A DNA stretch of 8,141 bases, taken from contig JBFHVZ010000190.1 in the NCBI GenBank assembly GCA_041589295.1, positions 1 to 8,141 of the forward strand, given 5' to 3'. Made by a program: the position numbers and the translations under genes. This document shows positions 1 to 5,204 of this stretch, one piece after another (the stretch's first letter is position 1; each line of letters opens with the position of its first letter). The notes under the pieces were generated by a model that had not been told where the DNA came from, made no database searches, and was given only the letters and a program-made list of their open reading frames with translations. The stretch is from Bermanella sp041589295. Its GTDB lineage: Bacteria; Pseudomonadota; Gammaproteobacteria; Pseudomonadales; Oceanobacteraceae.

Positions 1-333
1 AGCTTTAGTATGGCTATCGTCGGTCAGAATTCGAACTTGACTACCTGTGTATGAGCGTGCGGGAATACCACGCTTGTGCAGCGCCATACTCAACAGCGCA
101 ATGGTCACCTGCTCACCGGTAGAGACCAACACATCTAACTCACGCGGGTTGGGTTGTTCGGAAATTTCTTTAGCCAAACCCAGTAGGCGATTAGTTTCAC
201 CACTCATGGCGGATACCACCACAACTAGGTCATGACCTTCGTCTTTAAACTTTTTCAGTTTGTCTGCGACACCTTCGATACGCTCAATAGTACCGACTGA
301 GGTGCCGCCATATTTATGTACAAATAATGCCAT
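1..333 (-). CDS. lysC: Aspartate kinase, N-terminal part (runs off left edge)
   Basis: This gene encodes aspartokinase, which phosphorylates L-aspartate with ATP as the first step toward lysine, threonine, methionine and diaminopimelate. Only the first 111 codons lie in the window and the frame is still open at base 1. The protein begins MALFVHKYGGTSVG, carrying the KxGGTS kinase motif at residues 7-12. It continues with the amino-acid-kinase core segments VVVVSAMSGETNRL (about 37-50) and STGEQVTIALLSMAL (about 71-85). The ATG at 331-333 is where the family normally starts; its ribosome site is weak. It lies 194 bp downstream of alaS on the same strand, the alaS-lysC order known from many gammaproteobacteria, where csrA often follows. 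Whether the C-terminal ACT regulatory domains are present, or a fused homoserine dehydrogenase, cannot be seen; the context favours the monofunctional form. No lysine-riboswitch signature is visible in the gap upstream. Confidence 0.95.
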   Translation of the reverse strand, partial: MALFVHKYGGTSVGTIERIEGVADKLKKFKDEGHDLVVVVSAMSGETNRLLGLAKEISEQPNPRELDVLVSTGEQVTIALLSMALHKRGIPARSYTGSQVRILTDDSHTKA

Positions 334-379
334 AGGTGCCGTCGTCTCAACCAATCAACTCAGTGCTGGTGCAAAATTG

Positions 380-406
380 GGCGCTAATTAGACACTAATT
401 AGCGCC
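380..406. promoter_or_regulatory. Double palindrome between alaS and lysC (operator-like or weak terminator)
   Basis: A perfect 12-bp inverted repeat with a 3-base loop ACA lies 47 bp upstream of the lysC start. Each arm contains the 8-base word CTAATTAG, itself a palindrome, at 384-391 and 395-402, so their centres are 11 bp apart, about one helical turn. This suits two protein-binding half-sites on one face of DNA. Read as RNA on the minus strand it is also a hairpin followed by CAATTTTG, a poor T tract, so it could be a leaky terminator or attenuator limiting read-through from alaS into lysC. The structure is certain; its role is inferred. Confidence 0.55.
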
Positions 407-527
407 ATATGGGAACTGTGATAGATCAATTCCATGGTGCCGAGCTAATACCCACAGATGTCTCACCAAGTCCAACCAGCATTTGCGTCGGCCTCGGCGT
501 ATCCCTTGTGGAAATCAGACCGACAAT

Positions 528-3155
528 TTACAAATTGGCTTGGGCAAATTTTTCAAAAGCAGCCAAAGCATCCTTGATGCCTGCTGGCTTTTGACCACCG
601 GCTTGAGCCATCTCTGGCTTACCGCCACCGCGACCATCTACATAAGGGGCAATTTCTTTCACGATGTCGCCCGCTTTGACCTTACCAATCAAATCTTTGG
701 TTACACCGGCAACCAAGGTCACCTTGTCACCTTCGGCACTGGCAACACAAATTACAGCGCTACCCAGTTTGTCTTTGAGCTGATCCACGGCAGACTTCAT
801 CGCCTTAGGGTCTGCCACATCTAATTCGGCAGCCAATACTTTTACGCCGTTTATGTCTTTTGCACCCGCCGCTAAATCGGTACCTGCGCCTGACGCTAGC
901 TTAGCTTTCAACTGCTCAATGTCTTTTTCCATTTGACGTGAACGCTGCGCTAACTGCTCCACTTTATCCTGTACATTTTCACGGGTGCCTTTCACTTGTG
1001 CAGCCACAGCAGCCAGTGTGTTTTCCAGCGACAGGACGTAATCCAGTGCATATTGACCCACCACGGCCTCAACTCGACGAACACCTGCCGCGATACCGCT
1101 TTCGGAAACGATTTTCAGCAAACCAATATCACCAGTTCGCTTAGCATGCGTACCACCACACAGTTCCACCGAGAAATTATCGGCGCCCATGCTCAGTACG
1201 CGCACTTCGTCATCGTACTTTTCACCAAACAATGCCATGGCGCCTTTTTCTTTGGCTGCATCAATGGCCATTAATTCGGTGGTCACAGGTGTGTTCGTGC
1301 GTATCTGTTCGTTCACCATGCGCTCAACGGTTTTCAATTCGTCAGCCGTCATGGCTTCGAAATGCGCAAAGTCGAAACGTAAACGGTCGTAGGTACACAA
1401 AGAACCTTTTTGCTGCACGTGATCACCCAGTACGGTACGTAATGCTGCGTGCAACAAGTGGGTCGCAGAGTGGTGCAAAGCGGTAGATTGACGTTTGGTT
1501 TCGTCAACCAGTGCACTTAATTCATCCCCTACTTTTAGCGAACCAGATTTTACTTCGCCGTGATGCAGATGGTTTTTCTGTTCTTTAGTGGTGTCAGTTA
1601 CGACGAATTCAGCAGCGGCAGATTTCAAAATACCCGTATCACCCGCTTGACCACCGGACTCACCGTAGAACGGCGTGCTGTCCATAACGATCATGCCGAC
1701 TTCACCAGCATTTAATGCTTCAACCGCCGCGCCGTCTTTAAACAAGGCAATGATTTTGCCGCTGTCTTGCACGTGGTCGTAACCAGTGAAGTTGGTAGTG
1801 CCTTCTAGGTTTAACTGGTCGGTGTAATCCACTTTGAAGTTAGAGGCTGCACGGGCTTTGCTCTTTTGCTCAGCCATGCAGGCATCAAAACCCGCTTCGT
1901 CCACGGTCAGATCGCGCTCGCGAGCGATGTCTGCGGTTAAATCCACTGGGAAGCCGTAGGTGTCGTACAGTTTGAAAACGGTTTCGCCAGGAATCACATT
2001 GCCTTTCAACTCGGCAATGGCGTCTTCCAAAAGCTTCATGCCGTTGTCTAATGTTTTGGCGAATTGCTCTTCTTCCAACTTCAGGATTTTTTCAACTTGA
2101 GCTTGGTTCTTCGCCAATTCTGGGTAGGCTTCGCCCATTTCCATAACCAGTGCACCGACCAATTTATGGAAGAACAAATCCGTGGCACCCAAGATGTGAC
2201 CATGACGCAGTGCGCGGCGAATAATACGGCGCAGTACATAGCCACGACCTTCGTTAGAAGGCATCACGCCGTCGCTAATCAAGAATGAACAAGAACGAAT
2301 GTGGTCAGCAATGACAAGCAACGACTTGCTGTCGGTGTCTTTGGTGCCGGTTACGTCTGCCGCAGCCTTGATTAGGTTTTGGAACAGGTCAATCTCATAG
2401 TTTGCGTGCACGCCTTGCATGATGGCGGAAATACGTTCCAAACCCATGCCGGTGTCGACAGAAGGTTTAGGCAGCGGCTCCATAGTACCGTCTGCGTGAC
2501 GGTTAAACTGCATGAATACATTATTCCAAATCTCGATAAAACGGTCGCCGTCTTCTTCTGGCGTCCCCGGTTTACCACCCCAAATGTGCTCACCGTGATC
2601 GTAAAAAATTTCGGTACATGGGCCGCAAGGACCGGTGTCACCCATTTGCCAAAAGTTATCAGACGCGTACTTCTCGCCCTTGTTATCGCCAATTCGAATA
2701 ATTTTGTCTGCTGGAATACCAACTTGTTTATTCCAAATATCAAACGCTTCGTCGTCTTCGGCGTATACAGTGACCAGCAGTTTTTCTTCTGGCAGGTTCA
2801 GCCATTGCTCGCTGGTTAGAAACTCCCACGCGTACTTGATGGCATCTTCTTTAAAGTAATCACCAAAGCTGAAGTTACCCAGCATTTCGAAAAAGGTGTG
2901 GTGGCGAGCGGTGTAACCCACGTTTTCTAAATCGTTGTGCTTACCACCGGCGCGCACGCAACGTTGACAACTGGTTGCGCGACTGTAGTTGCGTTGGTCT
3001 TGACCGAGAAATACATCCTTAAACTGGTTCATGCCCGCATTAGTAAACATCAGGGTTGGATCGTTCCCTGGAATTAACGAGCTGCTGGCAACCACTTCGT
3101 GCTGCTTGCTTTTAAAAAAGTCTAAAAAGGCTTGTCTGATCTCTGCCGTTTTCAT
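528..3155 (-). CDS. alaS: Alanyl-tRNA synthetase
   Basis: This cytoplasmic class II synthetase charges tRNA-Ala and hydrolyses mischarged Ser- and Gly-tRNA-Ala. The product is 875 residues, essentially the length of E. coli AlaS. The catalytic domain fills roughly residues 1-440, including RATSCQRCVRAGGKHNDLENVG and the NEGRGYVLRRIIRR stretch near 301-314. The editing domain keeps its zinc ligands: HSATH at 562-566, and CGGTH with Cys666 and His670. A helical, coiled-coil-like segment (about 720-760) leads to the C-terminal DHHA1 domain, with the glycine-rich DGRGGGKPEMAQAGG near 838-852. I chose the ATG at 3153-3155 (MKTAEIRQAFLDFF) because family members start there. A GTG 15 codons upstream (3198-3200) keeps the frame open but adds an atypical extension. 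A GGA-containing ribosome site lies just upstream. All key residues seen are intact, with no frameshift. Confidence 0.98.
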   Translation of the reverse strand: MKTAEIRQAFLDFFKSKQHEVVASSSLIPGNDPTLMFTNAGMNQFKDVFLGQDQRNYSRATSCQRCVRAGGKHNDLENVGYTARHHTFFEMLGNFSFGDYFKEDAIKYAWEFLTSEQWLNLPEEKLLVTVYAEDDEAFDIWNKQVGIPADKIIRIGDNKGEKYASDNFWQMGDTGPCGPCTEIFYDHGEHIWGGKPGTPEEDGDRFIEIWNNVFMQFNRHADGTMEPLPKPSVDTGMGLERISAIMQGVHANYEIDLFQNLIKAAADVTGTKDTDSKSLLVIADHIRSCSFLISDGVMPSNEGRGYVLRRIIRRALRHGHILGATDLFFHKLVGALVMEMGEAYPELAKNQAQVEKILKLEEEQFAKTLDNGMKLLEDAIAELKGNVIPGETVFKLYDTYGFPVDLTADIARERDLTVDEAGFDACMAEQKSKARAASNFKVDYTDQLNLEGTTNFTGYDHVQDSGKIIALFKDGAAVEALNAGEVGMIVMDSTPFYGESGGQAGDTGILKSAAAEFVVTDTTKEQKNHLHHGEVKSGSLKVGDELSALVDETKRQSTALHHSATHLLHAALRTVLGDHVQQKGSLCTYDRLRFDFAHFEAMTADELKTVERMVNEQIRTNTPVTTELMAIDAAKEKGAMALFGEKYDDEVRVLSMGADNFSVELCGGTHAKRTGDIGLLKIVSESGIAAGVRRVEAVVGQYALDYVLSLENTLAAVAAQVKGTRENVQDKVEQLAQRSRQMEKDIEQLKAKLASGAGTDLAAGAKDINGVKVLAAELDVADPKAMKSAVDQLKDKLGSAVICVASAEGDKVTLVAGVTKDLIGKVKAGDIVKEIAPYVDGRGGGKPEMAQAGGQKPAGIKDALAAFEKFAQANL

Positions 3156-3235
3156 AGCTATCCGTCGGTAAAAGGCCGTTGTCGCTGTACTCACTTGCAC
3201 AGAGCGCCAATCGGGCTACACACAAAAAGTCCCGC

Positions 3236-3264
3236 AGTATACCCGCCTTAGACGCCGGAATCAC
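3236..3264 (-). promoter_or_regulatory. Putative sigma70 promoter of alaS
   Basis: On the minus strand TATACT (3236-3241) is a good -10 box. The best -35 is weak: TGATTC at 3258-3263 with a 16-base spacer, or GTGATT at 3259-3264 with 17. Transcription would start near 3229, giving a leader of about 75 nt before the alaS ATG. The GTG at 3198-3200 would lie inside that leader. Predicted from motifs only. Confidence 0.45.
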
Positions 3265-3317
3265 CTGTAACAAAAAAGCCCTTGAACTTTACATTAGAGA
3301 CAACTAAATTATTATTT

Positions 3318-3339
3318 AAATTAGAATTAACTAATATTA
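3318..3339. promoter_or_regulatory. AT-rich imperfect palindrome upstream of the DUF2892 gene
   Basis: The core ATTAG-AATTAA-CTAAT (3320-3335) has perfect 5-bp arms, and pairing continues imperfectly outward in a strongly AT-rich stretch. It lies about 55 bp before the 3391 start and about 75 bp beyond the alaS -10 box. It could be a regulator site or simply the AT-rich upstream region of a promoter. In other bacteria some DUF2892 genes are neighbours or targets of ArsR-family sulfur or redox sensors, but no such regulator is in view, so any link is speculative. Confidence 0.3.
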
Positions 3340-3390
3340 ATCGAGCGGGTATCCGCTCCAGCAGTCCTCAAATCGAGGTAGGGGTTTCTG

Positions 3391-3594
3391 ATGGCACTTG
3401 ACCGCTTTATTTTTGCAATAGCAGGCACATTCATATTGATCAGCTTGGGCTTATCCCAAATTCACCATGAATATTGGCTATTTTTTACCGGCTTTGTGGG
3501 CTTAAACATGCTGCAAGCGGCGTTCACTGGCTTTTGCCCACTGGCTAAAATCCTGAAGGCCATTGGGGTGAAACCTGGGGCGGCATTTAACTAG
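3391..3594 (+). CDS. Small inner-membrane protein, YgaP-like transmembrane domain (DUF2892)
   Basis: The 67-residue protein consists almost entirely of the DUF2892 fold known from the membrane domain of E. coli YgaP. Two hydrophobic segments are visible, about residues 4-22 and 27-46, followed by the family signature NMLQAAFTGFCPLAKILKAIGV. In YgaP this domain follows a rhodanese domain that handles sulfane sulfur; here it stands alone, as many short homologues do. The signature contains the protein's only cysteine (FCPL). The ATG has a strong purine-rich ribosome site, with GAGG at 3375-3378 and AGGGG at 3380-3384. A short GC-rich hairpin (3343-3358, 6-bp stem) lies in the leader. The gene diverges from alaS and appears monocistronic because a strong hairpin follows. 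The family assignment is firm; the biochemical role is unknown, with a link to sulfur or redox stress inferred only from relatives. Confidence 0.85.
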   Translation: MALDRFIFAIAGTFILISLGLSQIHHEYWLFFTGFVGLNMLQAAFTGFCPLAKILKAIGVKPGAAFN

Positions 3595-3630
3595 GCACCG
3601 ACTCAACAAGCCTGCTCTGATCTAAAGCCA

Positions 3631-3664
3631 GAGTAGGCGATGCAATGCCCTGCATCGCCTACTC
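3631..3664 (+). terminator. 14-bp perfect hairpin after the DUF2892 gene, poor T tract
   Basis: The arms GAGTAGGCGATGCA (3631-3644) and its exact complement (3651-3664) flank a 6-base loop ATGCCC. The hairpin is GC-rich and lies 36 bp after the stop codon, as a terminator would. The trailing sequence GCTTTACC lacks the usual run of T, so it may stop transcription poorly, protect the mRNA 3' end, or be a member of a dispersed palindromic repeat family. A competing CTCTG/CAGAG pairing begins just upstream. Confidence 0.55.
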
Positions 3665-3860
3665 GCTTTACCTAGTCGATCTAATGACATTCGGTTTACT
3701 GACGGGTTTCAAAAAAACACGGTTTACGCCTTGCACGCCGAAACAAGCTGTTCCACCATTAGCACGGCGATTTCGACCCTTGAGTTGAAAAGTCTTTTCC
3801 GTTAGCAAAAGTTCGTTATCAAGAATAATTAATGAGCTGGGAGTGCATTGAAGTAGCTTT
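3665..3860. other. Gene-free leader of the three-gene cassette
   Basis: I see no convincing gene in these 196 bp. The promoter of the following three genes should lie here, but no box pair stands out; AATAAT at 3824-3829 is a possible -10 without a good -35. A compact inverted repeat GAAAAG-T-CTTTTC spans 3787-3799 and might be an operator. A looser pairing of CGCCG and CGGCG across about 24 bases lies upstream of it. Confidence 0.35.
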
Positions 3861-4307
3861 ATGAAAGCAGCGATCGTATTGGGTTTTGTCACCTTGTCTG
3901 TAGGCGCCCTTTTGATTTGGCAAAGCAAGCAGGAAGAAAAATACTGCATTGAACAGTGGTTTAACCAAACGTCTGAGTTATTTGAAGGTGCCGCTGAGCT
4001 GTTTACCGGATTGTCTCGCCCAGATGAGGTCGATAGCGACGAACTGGAAAGTGCCGCCGACGGCATACATGCGACCGACGAGAAGCTACAAGCATTACTG
4101 CCTGTGGAAGACAGCAAGCAGATCGACTGGAGCCTGCATTCTATGGATGCCACCGTAGACGCCCAAGGCAAAAACTCCGATGCTGTGCTGCCCAACCTGT
4201 TCGGCAAATCCAACGAAAACAAAGCACGATTCAGTGGCCAGTTGCACCTAGATGAGTCCGACAATATTGTCGGCGCAGAGGTCAACGTGGAAATCCCAAC
4301 CAATTAA
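3861..4307 (+). CDS. Unrecognised acidic envelope protein with N-terminal membrane anchor
   Basis: I do not recognise this 148-residue protein. Residues 3-20 (AAIVLGFVTLSVGALLIW) form one hydrophobic segment after a lysine, followed by QSKQEEK. With no clear signal-peptidase site and no lipobox, it looks like a signal anchor that leaves residues 21-148 in the periplasm. That domain is strongly acidic: residues 45-90 are rich in Glu and Asp and read as helical, and the end (FSGQLHLDESDNIVGAEVNVEIPTN) looks like beta strands. The start is well constrained: an in-frame TGA lies only three codons upstream, leaving ATG 3861 as the first start. A weak GAAG ribosome site sits 7 bases before it. It is first of three closely spaced genes. 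A longer opposite-strand frame over the same bases is serine-rich and looks like a shadow. It is probably real, though composition and context are the only evidence. Confidence 0.65.
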   Translation: MKAAIVLGFVTLSVGALLIWQSKQEEKYCIEQWFNQTSELFEGAAELFTGLSRPDEVDSDELESAADGIHATDEKLQALLPVEDSKQIDWSLHSMDATVDAQGKNSDAVLPNLFGKSNENKARFSGQLHLDESDNIVGAEVNVEIPTN

Positions 4308-4312
4308 TTTGC

Positions 4313-4609
4313 GTGATCGGCACGGCTCCGTCTGCCACCATCCATCTGCCACTAGTAGATCAAGCCAAGATAGGTATACTTGCCTGCATGATCGTACTTG
4401 CCTGTATTTTTCTCGTGTTCAGCGGCCTGCTCCTCATGGTGAGCCAGGGCGTTGGGCCATTTGCTCGGGAGCCTTGGGAAGCCCATTACTTCCGCTTTAA
4501 AACCCTGCCCCGTGCGGTACGCATCGTCATGATTACCTGCGCCACCTTAGTGGCCATTGCCAGCACCCTTGTGGTAGTGGGCATCATTCCTGTTGAACCA
4601 ACCGTATAA
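4313..4609 (+). CDS. Unrecognised two-helix membrane protein
   Basis: I cannot assign a family to this 98-residue protein. It has a short polar N-terminus (1-19), a first membrane helix at about 20-43 (IGILACMIVLACIFLVFSGLLLMV), a connecting loop with basic and aromatic residues (PFAREPWEAHYFRFKTLPRAVR, about 49-70), and a second helix at about 70-93. The ends GTAPSATIHLP and PVEPTV are short and hydrophilic. The start is uncertain: GTG 4313 follows the previous stop by 5 bp and has no good ribosome site, which suggests translational coupling to the upstream gene. The alternative ATG at 4388 would cut into the first helix, so GTG is preferred. The next gene begins 7 bp after its stop. The clean pair of hydrophobic segments and the tight packing support a real gene. 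Membrane location is a prediction; the function is unknown. Confidence 0.65.
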   Translation: MIGTAPSATIHLPLVDQAKIGILACMIVLACIFLVFSGLLLMVSQGVGPFAREPWEAHYFRFKTLPRAVRIVMITCATLVAIASTLVVVGIIPVEPTV

Positions 4610-4616
4610 CCGGATC

Positions 4617-4988
4617 ATGAGCAGTCACTTATTCAGTGTTTTTACCGGACACCTGGCCAGCGGTCGCTGGCGTGTAAAGCAAGAAAATGACATTTATTTT
4701 CTTGCTCATCCGCAACCCTTTAGCCGTCGCAAAGAATTTCGTATTGGCCCCGACCAAGTCCAAGCTGTGACCGTTGAAGAAGAAAAAGGCAACGACCTAC
4801 GCATCAAGGTCGATTTCAGCGACGACCGCTATTGTCGCGGACAAATTAAACGCGACACCCTTCCTCTGCTCGAAGCCATGGTACAAGACACGCGAGCCAT
4901 CCCACTGGCCGAAAGCCAGCAAACCCGCTGGGTTATCGGCTTGAGTGTGTTTTTTTTAGCCTGTATTCTTTTTGAGCTATTTAAGTAA
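4617..4988 (+). CDS. Unrecognised tail-anchored membrane protein
   Basis: I do not recognise this 123-residue protein. Residues 1-100 are soluble in character and read as alternating strands with charged turns: GRWRVKQENDIYFLAHP, RKEFRIGPDQVQAVTVEEE and DLRIKVDFSDDRYCRGQI, then a helix RDTLPLLEAMVQDTRAI. A single C-terminal hydrophobic helix (about 105-121, WVIGLSVFFLACILFEL) ends two residues before the stop, the layout of a tail-anchored protein with its main domain in the cytoplasm. The strand pattern resembles small PH-like or other beta-sandwich domains, but that is only an impression. I chose ATG 4617, 7 bp after the previous stop, over an in-frame TTG eight codons upstream that would overlap the previous gene. 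The ribosome site is weak (GGA at 4612-4614), consistent with coupling. It is last of the three-gene set; no clear terminator follows before the ndh promoter. Confidence 0.68.
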   Translation: MSSHLFSVFTGHLASGRWRVKQENDIYFLAHPQPFSRRKEFRIGPDQVQAVTVEEEKGNDLRIKVDFSDDRYCRGQIKRDTLPLLEAMVQDTRAIPLAESQQTRWVIGLSVFFLACILFELFK

Positions 4989-5021
4989 ATCTGGGCTAAA
5001 TGACCCATTTCGGGGCAAAAA

Positions 5022-5049
5022 TAGACATGCATTGGCATTTCGCTATAAT
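5022..5049 (+). promoter_or_regulatory. Sigma70 promoter of ndh
   Basis: TAGACA (5022-5027) matches the -35 consensus at five of six positions and TATAAT (5044-5049) is a perfect -10, with a 16-base spacer. The bases right after the -10 are GCGCGCCCC, a GC-rich discriminator of the type found in stringently controlled promoters. Transcription would begin near 5056, leaving a leader of about 150 nt. No FNR box (TTGAT-N4-ATCAA), the site that represses E. coli ndh, is visible. Confidence 0.8.
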
Positions 5050-5096
5050 GCGCGCCCCTTTGAAAATAGGGTTATTTGGCCTTCGTTTTATTAGGT

Positions 5097-5115
5097 GGCG
5101 CAAGTTGTTTGCGCC
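5097..5115 (+). other. First leader hairpin of ndh
   Basis: GGCGCAA (5097-5103) and TTGCGCC (5109-5115) form a perfect 7-bp stem with a 5-base loop GTTGT, about 40 nt after the predicted transcription start. No T tract follows, so it is not an intrinsic terminator. It may stabilise the 5' end of the mRNA or form part of a larger leader structure with the next hairpin. Confidence 0.55.
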
Positions 5116-5121
5116 GGTAAA

Positions 5122-5190
5122 CAGATTTTCTAAGCATTTTAACTGGCAGGCTCCGTTGGCCCCGTGCAGTTTGAATCCTTAGAAAATTTG
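5122..5190 (+). promoter_or_regulatory. Long structured leader hairpin ending at the ndh Shine-Dalgarno
   Basis: The lower stem pairs 5122-5134 with 5178-5190 (13 pairs, one a G-U). After a single C-C mismatch, the upper stem pairs 5136-5145 with 5167-5176 (nine of ten pairs, one a G-U, with one T-T mismatch). A smaller GC-rich apical helix is possible within 5146-5166. The Shine-Dalgarno TAGGA (5192-5196) follows two bases after the helix, 8 bases before the GTG start. A helix of about 24 positions in a non-coding leader is unlikely by chance and suggests control of ndh translation or mRNA stability, for instance as a thermometer, protein site or small-RNA target. It matches no riboswitch class that I recognise. 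Confidence 0.6.
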
Positions 5191-5204
5191 ATAGGACTTT
5201 AACC

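Noticed and set aside
334..527. Lysine riboswitch or small RNA upstream of lysC
   Set aside because: The gap is only 194 bp, and I could not find the conserved lysine-riboswitch core; the only clear structure is the double palindrome.
409..594. Plus-strand 61-codon frame over the alaS end and the intergenic region
   Set aside because: No ribosome site, no recognisable motif, and half of it is antisense to alaS.
2372..2743. Minus-strand 123-codon frame inside alaS, and several plus-strand frames across 938-2859
   Set aside because: They lie wholly within the strongly conserved alaS coding region and show no protein-like features.
3156..3200. Fifteen-residue N-terminal extension of AlaS from a GTG
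   Set aside because: AlaS proteins normally begin at the MKTAEIRQAF-like segment, and the extension has no family resemblance, so ATG 3153-3155 was preferred.
3270..3300. A-run plus GCCC resembling half of a terminator near the alaS promoter
   Set aside because: Only a 4-bp AAAG/CTTT pairing can be formed, with no real stem, so it does not support a terminator.
3668..4303. Long minus-strand open frame (211 codons) opposite the first cassette gene
   Set aside because: Its translation is dominated by Ser, Leu and Cys runs, has no recognisable domain and mirrors the plus-strand gene, which has a membrane anchor and sensible composition. It is most likely an antisense shadow.
4989..5015. Small stem (AAATG-ACC-CATTT) after the cassette
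   Set aside because: Five AT-rich base pairs and no T tract are too little to call a terminator.
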